DNA from: Vagococcus penaei | GTDB lineage: Bacteria; Bacillota; Bacilli; Lactobacillales; Vagococcaceae | Direction: 5' to 3' | NCBI RefSeq assembly: GCF_001998885.1 | Contig: NZ_CP019609.1 | Location: 856,001 to 920,000, forward strand | DNA length: 64,000 nt | In this document: positions 28,814 to 36,959 of the stretch, in pieces | Numbering within the stretch: position 1 is the stretch's first letter | How the letters are laid out: each line of letters opens with the position of its first letter | Translations under genes and position numbers: made by a program | The notes under the pieces: generated by a model | What the model was told of the DNA's origin: nothing | Databases searched by the model: none | Seen by the model: only the letters and a program-made list of their open reading frames with translations

Positions 28814-30547
28814 TTATAGAAACTGACGTAGAATTTCTTTTAGTGGCGGTAATTTAGGAAAGTGATGCGTTTCTTCTAAATAATTTAAGGTGAATTTTCC
28901 ATAGCCCTCAGCTTCTGATTTGACAATTTTTCCAGGAAGTGGTGCATCATCAGTTACGTATACATTCACTAAGGTAGGCGTTGTAACCAGTTTTAAATTA
29001 GGTAATAATTTTTCTAACTCTTCTGGCGTTCTAACAGTATAGCCCGTCCCTCCACACGCTTCAGCAACTTTCGCAAAATCGATATCCGCTAAATCAATTT
29101 CATAATTTAATTGACCAGATGATTCTTGTTCATATTCAATAAATGCTAATTTTTGATTATTGACTACAAATTGGACAAAAGGTAAATCATATTTTACTGC
29201 TGTCACAAAATCTTGCATGACCATTGCAAAGGCACCATCCCCAGCCACTGAAATTACTTGTCGCTCAGGATAATTTAATTTGGCTGCAATCGCACCTGGT
29301 AATGCACAGCCCATTGTTCCTAACCAAGCGGAAATTAAGTATGATTGGGTTGGTTGAACACTTAAAAAACGCGCTCCCCATGATGTCGATGTTCCAACAT
29401 CAATTGAAAAAATAGTCTCTGGAGTCGCTATTTTCTCCACACATGACATCATAAATGCCGGATGAATTTGTGTTCCTTGTTTATTTTTCTCCTCAGTCAT
29501 CCAACGATTCCAATGAATCATCGTCTGTTGACAAGCCGTTAAAAATCGTGCATCTGTCCGAAGTTCCCCTAATTCATTTATCGCTGTTAAGAAATCCTTA
29601 ACCGTCGCTTCCAATGCAACTGTAACCGGGAATCGCTTGCCAAATACTTGAGGATTAATGTCGATTTGAATACACGTACAATCTGATTTAGGTAAATAAT
29701 CAACATAAGGATAATTAGTCCCTAACATAATTAATAAATCAGCTTCTTTCATGGCTTCATAAGCAGGTTTTGTTCCCAATTTACCAACATTTCCCAAAGA
29801 ATTGAGATGGTTATCTGCAATAACACCTTTACTAGGCATCGTTTGAATAATCGGTAAATGATTCATTTCAATAAACCTTTTTAATTCAGAACTACTGTCT
29901 TTTGACCCAACTCCAGATAAAATGATTGGTCGCTTACTTTCTTTTAATAGTTTGGCGACTTTTTCAACTTTTCCTGAATCTAATCTTGGGCGACTAAAAA
30001 GTTGATCTTGTCCGCTCAGATTATGATAGGTTTCTGTGATTAATTGGTCTGGGAAATTATCAGGAATTGTTAAGACCGCTACTCCTCGTTGATTAATCGC
30101 TGTCCGAATCGCTTCATCTAATAAGACTGGCAAAGACTCAGGTGATTGTACCAACTTGTTAAAAACAGCCACATCTTGAAACATAGCAGTATTATCAACT
30201 TCTTGGAAAAAATCTGAATTCATAAATTTAGATGCCACTTGGCCTACTAATGCTACTACCGGAACGTGGTCCATTTTCGCGTCATATAAACCATTTAATA
30301 GATGAATGGCACCAGGCCCGCCAATTGATAAGCACACACCGACATTTCCAGTTAATTTTGCTTCACTGGCTGCTGCTAGAGACGCTACTTCTTCATGACG
30401 AACTTGAATAAACTCTATTTGGTCTTTCACTTTGTGTAGAGCATCTACTGTTGTATCAATTGAATCACCAGGTAAGCCATAGATTCTTTTGATATTCCAA
30501 TTAATCAAGACGTTCATCATTTCTTTTGAAGCTTTTACTTTACCCAT
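28814..30547 (-). CDS. pox: Pyruvate oxidase (acetyl-phosphate and H2O2 forming)
   Basis: This ThDP/FAD enzyme converts pyruvate, phosphate and O2 to acetyl phosphate, CO2 and hydrogen peroxide. The 577-residue protein has the three ThDP-enzyme domains: N-terminal PYR domain with YGLPGDSID and the RHEEVASLAAA catalytic Glu, a central FAD domain, and a PP domain with the ThDP motif GDGAFAMVMQDF...VVNN near residue 440. The start is the ATG at 30547, after AAGGGTG. A related ThDP oxidase or acetolactate synthase is less likely given overall match to SpxB/Pox. It stands alone with terminators on its 3' side. Confidence 0.9.
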   Translation of the reverse strand: MGKVKASKEMMNVLINWNIKRIYGLPGDSIDTTVDALHKVKDQIEFIQVRHEEVASLAAASEAKLTGNVGVCLSIGGPGAIHLLNGLYDAKMDHVPVVALVGQVASKFMNSDFFQEVDNTAMFQDVAVFNKLVQSPESLPVLLDEAIRTAINQRGVAVLTIPDNFPDQLITETYHNLSGQDQLFSRPRLDSGKVEKVAKLLKESKRPIILSGVGSKDSSSELKRFIEMNHLPIIQTMPSKGVIADNHLNSLGNVGKLGTKPAYEAMKEADLLIMLGTNYPYVDYLPKSDCTCIQIDINPQVFGKRFPVTVALEATVKDFLTAINELGELRTDARFLTACQQTMIHWNRWMTEEKNKQGTQIHPAFMMSCVEKIATPETIFSIDVGTSTSWGARFLSVQPTQSYLISAWLGTMGCALPGAIAAKLNYPERQVISVAGDGAFAMVMQDFVTAVKYDLPFVQFVVNNQKLAFIEYEQESSGQLNYEIDLADIDFAKVAEACGGTGYTVRTPEELEKLLPNLKLVTTPTLVNVYVTDDAPLPGKIVKSEAEGYGKFTLNYLEETHHFPKLPPLKEILRQFL

Positions 30548-30752
30548 TTGTATCACCCTTTTCGATTAATATAGTTTAATTATATATTAAATGTTATTTT
30601 AATACAAAAAACTAACAATTAATACAACAAAAAAATTTTAAACCACTAAAAATGACTCGATGACTTATTTTGTCTACTTAGTACTACATCAATATCTGAA
30701 ATACAATCATACAATCACATAACAGTTTTTTACCTATTTATCAGCAAAACAC

Positions 30753-30781
30753 TTGTCTTTATAACAATTTTATGCTATTCT
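30753..30781 (+). promoter_or_regulatory. Promoter of adcCB
   Basis: TTGTCT (30753-30758), 17-base spacer and TATTCT (30776-30781) precede adcC. Confidence 0.6.
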
Positions 30782-30790
30782 TTCTTTTGT

Positions 30791-30815
30791 TTAAATAGTA
30801 ATTTTTACGGTTTAA
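30791..30815 (+). promoter_or_regulatory. Zur-like operator (imperfect palindrome) before adcC
   Basis: TTAAATAGTAA (30791-30801) and TTACGGTTTAA (30805-30815) are imperfect inverted repeats. The central 15 bases (30796-30810) match 11 of the 14 fixed positions of the B. subtilis Zur box TCGTAATNATTACGA. It lies just downstream of the -10, a repressing position. AdcR-type sites differ from this pattern. Confidence 0.5.
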
Positions 30816-30833
30816 TACCGGAAAGGAGTCTTT

Positions 30834-31514
30834 ATGCGGTATATTGATGTTAAAGATTTGACCTTTTACTACGGCGAAGAGCCCGTATTAGAAAATATTT
30901 CTTATCATGTGGATGACGGAGAATTCGTCATTTTAACTGGAGAAAACGGGGCAGCAAAATCAACATTAATCAGAAATACATTAGGTTTATTAACTCCAAC
31001 ACGTGGGACAGTCACAATCTCCCCTGTTAATAAAGATGGGGATAAATTAAGTATTGGCTACATCCCACAACAAGTTGCGTCATTCAATGCTGGTTTTCCA
31101 AGTACAGTCATTGAATTAGTTCAGTCTGGACGGTATCAACGTGGTAAATGGTTTAAACGCTTATCAACAATTGACCATCAACATGTAGAAAAAGCGCTTA
31201 AGTCTGTTGGTATGTGGGATATGCGTCAAAAAAGAATTGGGGAATTATCGGGTGGACAAAAACAACGTATCTGTTTAGCTAGGATTTTCGCAACTGATCC
31301 AGATTTATTTATCTTAGATGAGCCCACAACTGGAATGGACGAATCTTCGCGCCGTGATTTTTATGAGTTACTACGCCATAGTGCGCATGAACATGGTAAA
31401 GCTATTTTAATGATTACTCATGATCATGAAGATATCAAAGAATATGTAGACCGTCATATCCACTTAGTACGAAAGGAGGATTCTGAATGGAGATGTTTTC
31501 ATATGCCTTCATGA
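30834..31514 (+). CDS. adcC: Zinc ABC transporter, ATP-binding protein
   Basis: This 226-residue ATPase energises high-affinity Zn2+ (possibly Mn2+) uptake. The Walker A is GENGAAKST (36-44), the GENGAAK variant typical of AdcC/ZnuC. The signature LSGGQKQR lies near 139-146, Walker [12 protein letters not shown] follows and the switch His is in [11 protein letters not shown] is AAAGGAG. It overlaps adcB by 28 bases. No adcA binding protein or adcR regulator is adjacent, so the solute-binding protein must be elsewhere. A Zur-like box precedes the gene. Confidence 0.92.
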   Translation: MRYIDVKDLTFYYGEEPVLENISYHVDDGEFVILTGENGAAKSTLIRNTLGLLTPTRGTVTISPVNKDGDKLSIGYIPQQVASFNAGFPSTVIELVQSGRYQRGKWFKRLSTIDHQHVEKALKSVGMWDMRQKRIGELSGGQKQRICLARIFATDPDLFILDEPTTGMDESSRRDFYELLRHSAHEHGKAILMITHDHEDIKEYVDRHIHLVRKEDSEWRCFHMPS

Positions 31515-32311
31515 CCCGTGCTCTAATTGCATCCTGCTTTATCGCAATTATCGCTCCAATGCTAGGCTTATTTTTAGTTTTACGTCGCCAATCTTTATTA
31601 GCTGACACATTGTCTCACGTTTCGTTAGCGGGTATTGCTCTGGGCTTTTTTATTAATGTTAACCCAACAATCACAACACTGATTGTCGTGATTGTCGCGT
31701 CTCTTGCACTAGAATATATTCGAAGTCTTTATAAATCTTATTCTGAAGTCTCGACAGCTATTTTAATGTCAGGTGGACTAGCTATTGCACTAGTTTTAAT
31801 GAATTTAAATAAAGGTAAAAATGCCATGAATATCCAGCAATATTTATTTGGTTCAATTATCACCATTAACTGGAATCAAGTAATTATTCTCGGTGTTTTA
31901 ACTGTCTTAATTTTAATCCTTTTCTTATTTCTACGTCGTCCAATGTATGTACTAACGTTTGATGAAGAAACGGCACATGTCGATGGATTACCAACATATT
32001 GGTTGTCGATGATGTTTAACGTCTTAACTGGTGTAGCCATTACTGTCATGATTCCAATTGCTGGAGCCTTATTAATTTCGGCTATTATGATTTTGCCAGC
32101 GACCATTTCAATGAAGCTTGGCCGTACCTTCACTTTGGTCATGTTCATTAGTATTATCGTTGGTTTTATTGGTATGTTATCGGGACTAATTGCTTCTTAT
32201 CAATTAGATACACCCCCTGGCGCGACGATTACCTTAATCTTCATTGCCTTATTTATCTTAGTTAATTTAATCACTGCTCTCAAAAAGACACAACGAAAGA
32301 GACAGTCATAA
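31487..32311 (+). CDS. adcB: Zinc ABC transporter, permease
   Basis: The 274-residue membrane protein belongs to the ABC-3 family (ZnuB/AdcB) with eight or nine hydrophobic segments. It has the [21 protein letters not shown] segment that contacts the ATPase and metal-family features in [25 protein letters not shown]. The start ATG lies 7 bases after AAAGGAGG, within the end of adcC. It works with AdcC in metal uptake. Confidence 0.92.
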   Translation: MEMFSYAFMTRALIASCFIAIIAPMLGLFLVLRRQSLLADTLSHVSLAGIALGFFINVNPTITTLIVVIVASLALEYIRSLYKSYSEVSTAILMSGGLAIALVLMNLNKGKNAMNIQQYLFGSIITINWNQVIILGVLTVLILILFLFLRRPMYVLTFDEETAHVDGLPTYWLSMMFNVLTGVAITVMIPIAGALLISAIMILPATISMKLGRTFTLVMFISIIVGFIGMLSGLIASYQLDTPPGATITLIFIALFILVNLITALKKTQRKRQS

Positions 32312-32315
32312 CGTC

Positions 32316-32367
32316 AACCATAAGAAAAACGAGTTCACTTAACTATGAACTCGTTTTTCTTATGGTT
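32316..32367. terminator. Bidirectional terminator between adcB and thiT
   Basis: A 22-bp perfect inverted repeat (32316-32337 and 32346-32367) with an 8-base loop and internal A/T runs lies between the convergent genes. Confidence 0.85.
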
Positions 32368-32370
32368 TTA

Positions 32371-32925
32371 TTATTGTTTAGGAATAAATAATTCTGGACG
32401 TTGATTCAGTAATAAGATAACTGCTATAAGCGTTACGACTGCTGTCATAATCGCGTTAGTCCCATTTATCGCTAATGAATACACAACTGGTGATAATCCC
32501 CAAAGAGCGTAATCTCCCCAGAAAATATAACCTGCCATAAAATGAAAAATATAGCGAGCCAAGATTCCTACTATAGTTCCAAAACAAGCGTACCAATAAA
32601 CTTGCTTAGATTTTAGCTTCAATGTTAATTGTATTTTACTGCTCACAATCCCAGCAAAGCCAATGGCTGTATATGCGAAGACATACTCAATTAAGACCTG
32701 AGGAACTGTTAAAAAGGTCACTTTACCTAATAAAAAGTGTAGTAAGCCCCATAATAAACCTGCATATAATGTTGGGATTGTCCCCCGACGAAATGCATAA
32801 ACAGTCACAGGAATCATTCCCAGTGAAATAGAAAAGCCAGGACCAAACTTAACTGGAACAAACGATAAAACCATTGCCAAAGCCGCTACAATTGCGCCTT
32901 CTAACCATACTCTTGACTTTAACAT
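32371..32925 (-). CDS. thiT: Thiamine ECF transporter S component
   Basis: ThiT binds thiamine and works with the shared ECF module. The 184-residue protein has six hydrophobic segments. It shows the ThiT signatures SFVPVKFGPGFSISLGMIPV (residues 21-40), LGKVTFLTVPQVLIEYVFAY and the RYIFHFMAGYIFWGDYA segment. The TPP riboswitch directly upstream independently supports thiamine. SD is AAGGAGG, and the gene is a single-gene unit. Confidence 0.95.
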   Translation of the reverse strand: MLKSRVWLEGAIVAALAMVLSFVPVKFGPGFSISLGMIPVTVYAFRRGTIPTLYAGLLWGLLHFLLGKVTFLTVPQVLIEYVFAYTAIGFAGIVSSKIQLTLKLKSKQVYWYACFGTIVGILARYIFHFMAGYIFWGDYALWGLSPVVYSLAINGTNAIMTAVVTLIAVILLLNQRPELFIPKQ

Positions 32926-32997
32926 AAAAAGCCCTCCTTATAATTGCTTGTCACATAACCAATCAAAAAGAGAACGTTTAACATTCGGCTGTATCAC

Positions 32998-33082
32998 TCA
33001 CAATTCCTCCGCTTGTACTAACAATATCAGGTTCTAGGGTTTAGAGTACTCTCTCAATCTCAGCTAATGCTCCCCTTTGTGA
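32998..33082 (-). promoter_or_regulatory. TPP riboswitch (THI element) controlling thiT
   Basis: On the minus strand the conserved elements occur in order: AAAGGGGAGC, GCTGAGATTGAGAG, ACCCT, GAACCTGAT and GCGGAGGAA. The closing P1 stem is TCACAA (33077-33082) with TTGTGA (32998-33003). Downstream, GAATG-TTAAA-CGTTC (32972-32986) followed by TCTTTTT may form a short terminator. The gene-free region 32926-33404 is explained by this riboswitch, its promoter and the purR control region; I see no further gene there. Confidence 0.92.
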
Positions 33083-33111
33083 TGGTCGTTGATGCTATTT
33101 TATTCGGATTA

Positions 33112-33140
33112 ACTATCTCATCAATTAATCTTCTTGTCAA
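33112..33140 (-). promoter_or_regulatory. Promoter of the thiT riboswitch transcript
   Basis: TTGACA (33135-33140), 17-base spacer and GATAGT (33112-33117) on the minus strand, with the transcript start expected about 25 bases before the riboswitch. Confidence 0.6.
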
Positions 33141-33307
33141 TACTGTTGTTATTTTATTTAATAATTAGTTATCTAATTCTCATGTAATTACTGTCACACT
33201 ATTTTTTTAATGAAACAAATAAACAAAGTTGTTTATCACTTAATGATTTTTACGTCTAGCTACTAGATTTTAGTCAACAAAAAAATCCACATGAATTACC
33301 TTTTATC

Positions 33308-33323
33308 AAATACGAATATTCGT
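33308..33323 (+). promoter_or_regulatory. Palindromic PurBox before purR
   Basis: AAATACGAATATT (33308-33320) matches 11 of 13 positions of the PurBox AWWWCCGAACWWT. The core ACGAATATTCGT (33312-33323) is a perfect 12-base palindrome, so a second box overlaps on the other strand. It lies just upstream of the purR promoter. Confidence 0.45.
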
Positions 33324-33340
33324 GTTTCATTAAAAAGTGT

Positions 33341-33369
33341 TTTGCTTTTTTGACAAAACCACTTATAAT
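33341..33369 (+). promoter_or_regulatory. Promoter of purR-glmU
   Basis: A perfect TATAAT (33364-33369) has TTTGCT (33341-33346) 17 bases upstream. A TTGACA at 33350 is too close (8 bases) to serve this -10. Confidence 0.55.
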
Positions 33370-33404
33370 ATAAAGTAAATGAAAATAGACAAGGAGCAAT
33401 GCAT

Positions 33405-34232
33405 ATGAAAATAAAAAGAAGTGAACGCTTAATTGACATGACTCACTACATTTTAAATCACCCACACACACTGACGCCATTACCTTATTTTGTAAAGAAA
33501 TATCATTCAGCAAAATCATCCATTAGTGAGGATTTGACTATTTTAAAGAAAAGTTTCCATGAACAAGGTTTAGGAACAATCGAAACTGTTGCAGGAGCAG
33601 CTGGTGGTGTTATCTATACACCAAATATTCCATTTGAAAAAGCCAAAGAGATTATTTTAAGTTTATGCGAACGTCTATCTGAGCAAGACCGCTTGCTACC
33701 TGGTGGATACGTTTATCTATCTGATTTATTAGGTGAACCACAACTACTAAAATCAGTTGGACAAATTATTGCCTCACAATATGTTGGCAAAGAAATTGAT
33801 GCTGTTATGACTGTTGCCACAAAAGGTGTCCCGATTGCTCAAGCAGTTTCCTACTATTTAAATGTTCCTTTTGTTATTGTACGTCGTGATTCAAAAATTA
33901 CTGAAGGCTCAACTGTCAGCGTTAATTATGTTTCCGGCTCATCGGAACGAATCGAAAAAATGGAATTATCTAAACGAAGCTTAAAGCGTGGTGCCCGTGT
34001 CTTAGTCGTTGATGATTTTATGAAAGGCGGCGGTACTGTAAATGGTATGAAAGCCTTAATTGAAGAATTTGAAGCTGAACTAGTTGGTATTACAGTGTTT
34101 GCTGAATCAACATTTAGTGGCCGTCGAGTAATTGATGACTATACGTCATTATTATGTGTCAAAGATGTCGACACACGTACTAAGACAATTAATGTTGTCC
34201 CTGGAAATTATTTCCAAAATCAAGAAAACTAA
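33405..34232 (+). CDS. purR: Pur operon repressor PurR
   Basis: PurR senses PRPP and controls purine synthesis and salvage genes. The 275-residue protein has an N-terminal winged helix (1-75, RSERLIDMTHYILNHPHTLTPL...KSSISEDL) and a type I phosphoribosyltransferase domain with the PRPP-binding motif VLVVDDFMKGGGT near residue 200. The start is the ATG at 33405, 8 bases after AAGGAG; the ATG six bases earlier is too close to it. It is followed 18 bases later by glmU and then prs. Confidence 0.95.
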   Translation: MKIKRSERLIDMTHYILNHPHTLTPLPYFVKKYHSAKSSISEDLTILKKSFHEQGLGTIETVAGAAGGVIYTPNIPFEKAKEIILSLCERLSEQDRLLPGGYVYLSDLLGEPQLLKSVGQIIASQYVGKEIDAVMTVATKGVPIAQAVSYYLNVPFVIVRRDSKITEGSTVSVNYVSGSSERIEKMELSKRSLKRGARVLVVDDFMKGGGTVNGMKALIEEFEAELVGITVFAESTFSGRRVIDDYTSLLCVKDVDTRTKTINVVPGNYFQNQEN

Positions 34233-34250
34233 TCTCAAGGAGTGTTTTAA

Positions 34251-35624
34251 GTGAAAAATCGTTATGCCATTATTTTAGCCGCTGGTCAAGGATCTCGAAT
34301 GAAATCCTCTTTATACAAAGTTTTACATCCAGTTGCTGGTAAACCCATGGTCGAACACGTTATGGACCAAATTGAAACGTTAGATGTCACAGAAATTGTT
34401 ACTGTAGTTGGCTTCGGTGCTGAAAAAGTTAAAGAAACATTAGGAGCCCGGTCACACTATGCGTTGCAAACTGAACAATTAGGGACTGGTCACGCTGTTT
34501 TAGCTACAGCCGACTTACTACGTAATAAACCCGGCACAACTTTAGTCATTTGTGGTGATACGCCGCTTTTAACAAGTGAAACACTTGATTCTCTATTTAC
34601 TCATCATGAAAAAAATCAGGCCAAAGCAACTATTTTATCAGCAATTGCGAAAGATCCGACGGGCTATGGTCGAGTAATTAGAAACACGGATAATCTGGTA
34701 GAAAGAATTGTTGAACAAAAAGATGCCACACCTGAAGAACTAGCTGTCCATGAATTCAATACAGGAACTTATTGCTTCGATAATGACTTGCTATTTAAAG
34801 CACTAGACCAAGTTGGAAATGACAATGCTCAAGGTGAATATTATCTACCTGATGTCATTAGTATTTTGAAAAAGCAAGGTGAAGTAGTAACAGCTTATGT
34901 AATGGATTCTGAGGAAGAATCCATGGGTGTAAATGACCGGATTGCCTTAGCAACAGCTAACCAACTAATGTACCAACGAATTAACAAACGTCATATGCAA
35001 AATGGTGTATCATTCATGAATCCTGATAATACTTATATCGAATCTGATGTCATTATTGGTCGAGATACTGTGATTGAAGCTGGCGTCATTTTGAGAGGCC
35101 AAACCACAATTGGTGAAAACTGCCAGATTGGTGCACAAAGCGATATTCGTGATAGCACACTCGGTAATAATATCACTATTAAGTCATCAAACATTGAAGA
35201 AACCGTCATAAGAGACGGTGCTGATGTTGGGCCATATGCTCACTTAAGACCAAATGCGATTCTTGAAGCTGGAGCACATGTTGGGAACTTTGTTGAAATC
35301 AAAAACGCCACAATTGGTGAGGAATCAAAAGTCGGTCACTTAACTTATGTCGGAGATGCGACACTGGGTAAAAAAATAAATGTGGGTTGTGGAACTGTTT
35401 TTGCTAATTATGATGGAAAAAATAAATTCCATACGACAATTGGTGATCATAGCTTTATTGGTAGCAATACCACTTTAGTCGCACCTGTCATTCTTGGTAA
35501 TCATAGCGCGACTGCAGCTGGCTCGACCATTAACAAAAATGTGCCTGATTTTGCATTGGCCATTGCTCGTTCACGCCAAACAACCATGGAAGATTATGCT
35601 AAAAAACTACCTTATAATCAATAA
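34251..35624 (+). CDS. glmU: Bifunctional N-acetylglucosamine-1-phosphate uridyltransferase / glucosamine-1-phosphate acetyltransferase
   Basis: GlmU makes UDP-GlcNAc for peptidoglycan and teichoic acid synthesis. The 457-residue protein has the uridyltransferase N-domain (LAAGQGSRMKS at 9-19; QLGTGHAV; GDTPLL) and a C-terminal left-handed beta-helix acetyltransferase (about 255-457). The latter has HLRPNA, VGNFVEIKNA and NYDGKNKFHTTIG. The start codon is GTG after AAGGAGTG. It is in a purR-glmU unit, with prs close behind. Confidence 0.97.
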   Translation: MKNRYAIILAAGQGSRMKSSLYKVLHPVAGKPMVEHVMDQIETLDVTEIVTVVGFGAEKVKETLGARSHYALQTEQLGTGHAVLATADLLRNKPGTTLVICGDTPLLTSETLDSLFTHHEKNQAKATILSAIAKDPTGYGRVIRNTDNLVERIVEQKDATPEELAVHEFNTGTYCFDNDLLFKALDQVGNDNAQGEYYLPDVISILKKQGEVVTAYVMDSEEESMGVNDRIALATANQLMYQRINKRHMQNGVSFMNPDNTYIESDVIIGRDTVIEAGVILRGQTTIGENCQIGAQSDIRDSTLGNNITIKSSNIEETVIRDGADVGPYAHLRPNAILEAGAHVGNFVEIKNATIGEESKVGHLTYVGDATLGKKINVGCGTVFANYDGKNKFHTTIGDHSFIGSNTTLVAPVILGNHSATAAGSTINKNVPDFALAIARSRQTTMEDYAKKLPYNQ

Positions 35625-35639
35625 AAAGCTTGAAACCCC

Positions 35640-35668
35640 TTGATTTATTGCTAAAAAATGACTAATAT
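35640..35668 (+). promoter_or_regulatory. Possible promoter of prs
   Basis: TTGATT (35640-35645), 17-base spacer and TAATAT (35663-35668) lie in the glmU-prs gap. Confidence 0.5.
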
Positions 35669-35715
35669 TTATAAGGAAGCAAAATATCTGACAAAAAAAG
35701 AAAGCGGAGGTTCTC

Positions 35716-36684
35716 ATGCCTAATCATTACTTTGACCCAAGACTTAAAATTTTTTCATTAAACTCCAATAAGCCCTTAGCGCAAAAAATTGCTGATGCTG
35801 TTGGTGTAGAACTAGGCAAATCTGAAGTACGACAATTCAGTGATGGTGAAATTCAAATCAATATCGAACAAAGTATCCGTGGTGGTCACGTTTACTTAAT
35901 TCAATCGACTAGTAACCCTGTCAATGATCATTTAATGGAATTATTGATTATGATTGATGCACTAAAACGTGCAAGTGCCCAAACTATCAATGTGGTTATC
36001 CCTTATTACGGATACGCACGTCAAGATCGTAAAGCACGCTCTCGCGAGCCAATCACAGCTAAGTTAGTTGCTAATATGTTAGAGTCTGCTGGTGCTACTC
36101 GTGTCTTGACATTAGACTTGCACGCAGCTCAAATTCAAGGTTTCTTTGATATTCCTGTTGACCACTTAATGGCAGCACCTTTATTGGCTGAGTACTTTAT
36201 TAAACATGGGTATGAAGGCGATGATGTCGTTGTTGTATCACCTGATCATGGTGGTGTCACACGTGCACGTAAATTAGCTGAAAACTTGAAATCACCAATC
36301 GCGATTATTGACAAACGTCGTCCAAAAGCCAATGTGGCTGAAGTGATGAATATTATTGGTGAAGTTAAAGGGAAAAAATGTGTCTTAATTGATGATATGA
36401 TTGATACTGCTGGAACGATCACGTTAGCAGCAGAAGCATTAAGAGAACAAGGGGCAACCGAAGTTATCGCAAGTTGTACTCACCCTGTCCTATCTGGACC
36501 TGCGATTGAACGCATTAATAATTCATCAATTGAAAAATTAATTATTACTGACTCAATTTTATTACCTGAAGATAAACAGTCTGATAAAATTGAAACAGTG
36601 AGTGTTGGTGAGTTAATTGGTGATGCTATCAAACGCATTCATGAAAACAAACCTGTGAGTCCATTATTTGAATCACGTAAATAA
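35716..36684 (+). CDS. prs: Ribose-phosphate pyrophosphokinase
   Basis: Prs makes PRPP, the substrate of nucleotide synthesis and the ligand of PurR, from ribose 5-phosphate and ATP. The 322-residue protein has [14 protein letters not shown], the catalytic-loop region [31 protein letters not shown] and the PRPP-binding [15 protein letters not shown] is GCGGAGG. The purR-glmU-prs order matches other Enterococcaceae as I know it. Confidence 0.97.
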   Translation: MPNHYFDPRLKIFSLNSNKPLAQKIADAVGVELGKSEVRQFSDGEIQINIEQSIRGGHVYLIQSTSNPVNDHLMELLIMIDALKRASAQTINVVIPYYGYARQDRKARSREPITAKLVANMLESAGATRVLTLDLHAAQIQGFFDIPVDHLMAAPLLAEYFIKHGYEGDDVVVVSPDHGGVTRARKLAENLKSPIAIIDKRRPKANVAEVMNIIGEVKGKKCVLIDDMIDTAGTITLAAEALREQGATEVIASCTHPVLSGPAIERINNSSIEKLIITDSILLPEDKQSDKIETVSVGELIGDAIKRIHENKPVSPLFESRK

Positions 36685-36700
36685 TAACTTATCTGCTTTT

Positions 36701-36748
36701 AAGAGGTACAAATCGAGTAATACTACGATTTGTACCTCTTTTATTATT
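36701..36748 (+). terminator. Terminator after prs
   Basis: AAGAGGTACAAATCG (36701-36715) and CGATTTGTACCTCTT (36726-36740) form a perfect 15-bp stem followed by TTATTATTTT. Confidence 0.88.
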
Positions 36749-36833
36749 TTTTCATATATTTTTCACATTAATTTCACTATTATAAGCAACCTAGTTGTTT
36801 TTTTTCATAATTACAGTACACTACTAACAATTG

Positions 36834-36860
36834 CTAACAAATGATAAGTTCTTTTGTTAG
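36834..36860 (+). promoter_or_regulatory. Hairpin in the leader of the cystine transporter gene
   Basis: CTAACAAA (36834-36841) and TTTGTTAG (36853-36860) can pair; no T-run follows, so it is not a plain terminator. The 210-base gap before the transporter holds a possible -10 (TATAAG near 36781). I recognise no known riboswitch. Confidence 0.25.
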
Positions 36861-36959
36861 GTTGGACAATTCGGAAAAAATAGTTCAACTGAGACCTTTA
36901 CTCTTACAATTAACAATTACCATTTGTCATTTTTAGGTAAACTTTAAAGGAGGATTAAA

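Noticed and set aside
33274-33519. 81-codon minus-strand frame before purR
   Set aside because: It overlaps the purR promoter, PurBox and N-terminus on the opposite strand and has no ribosome site.
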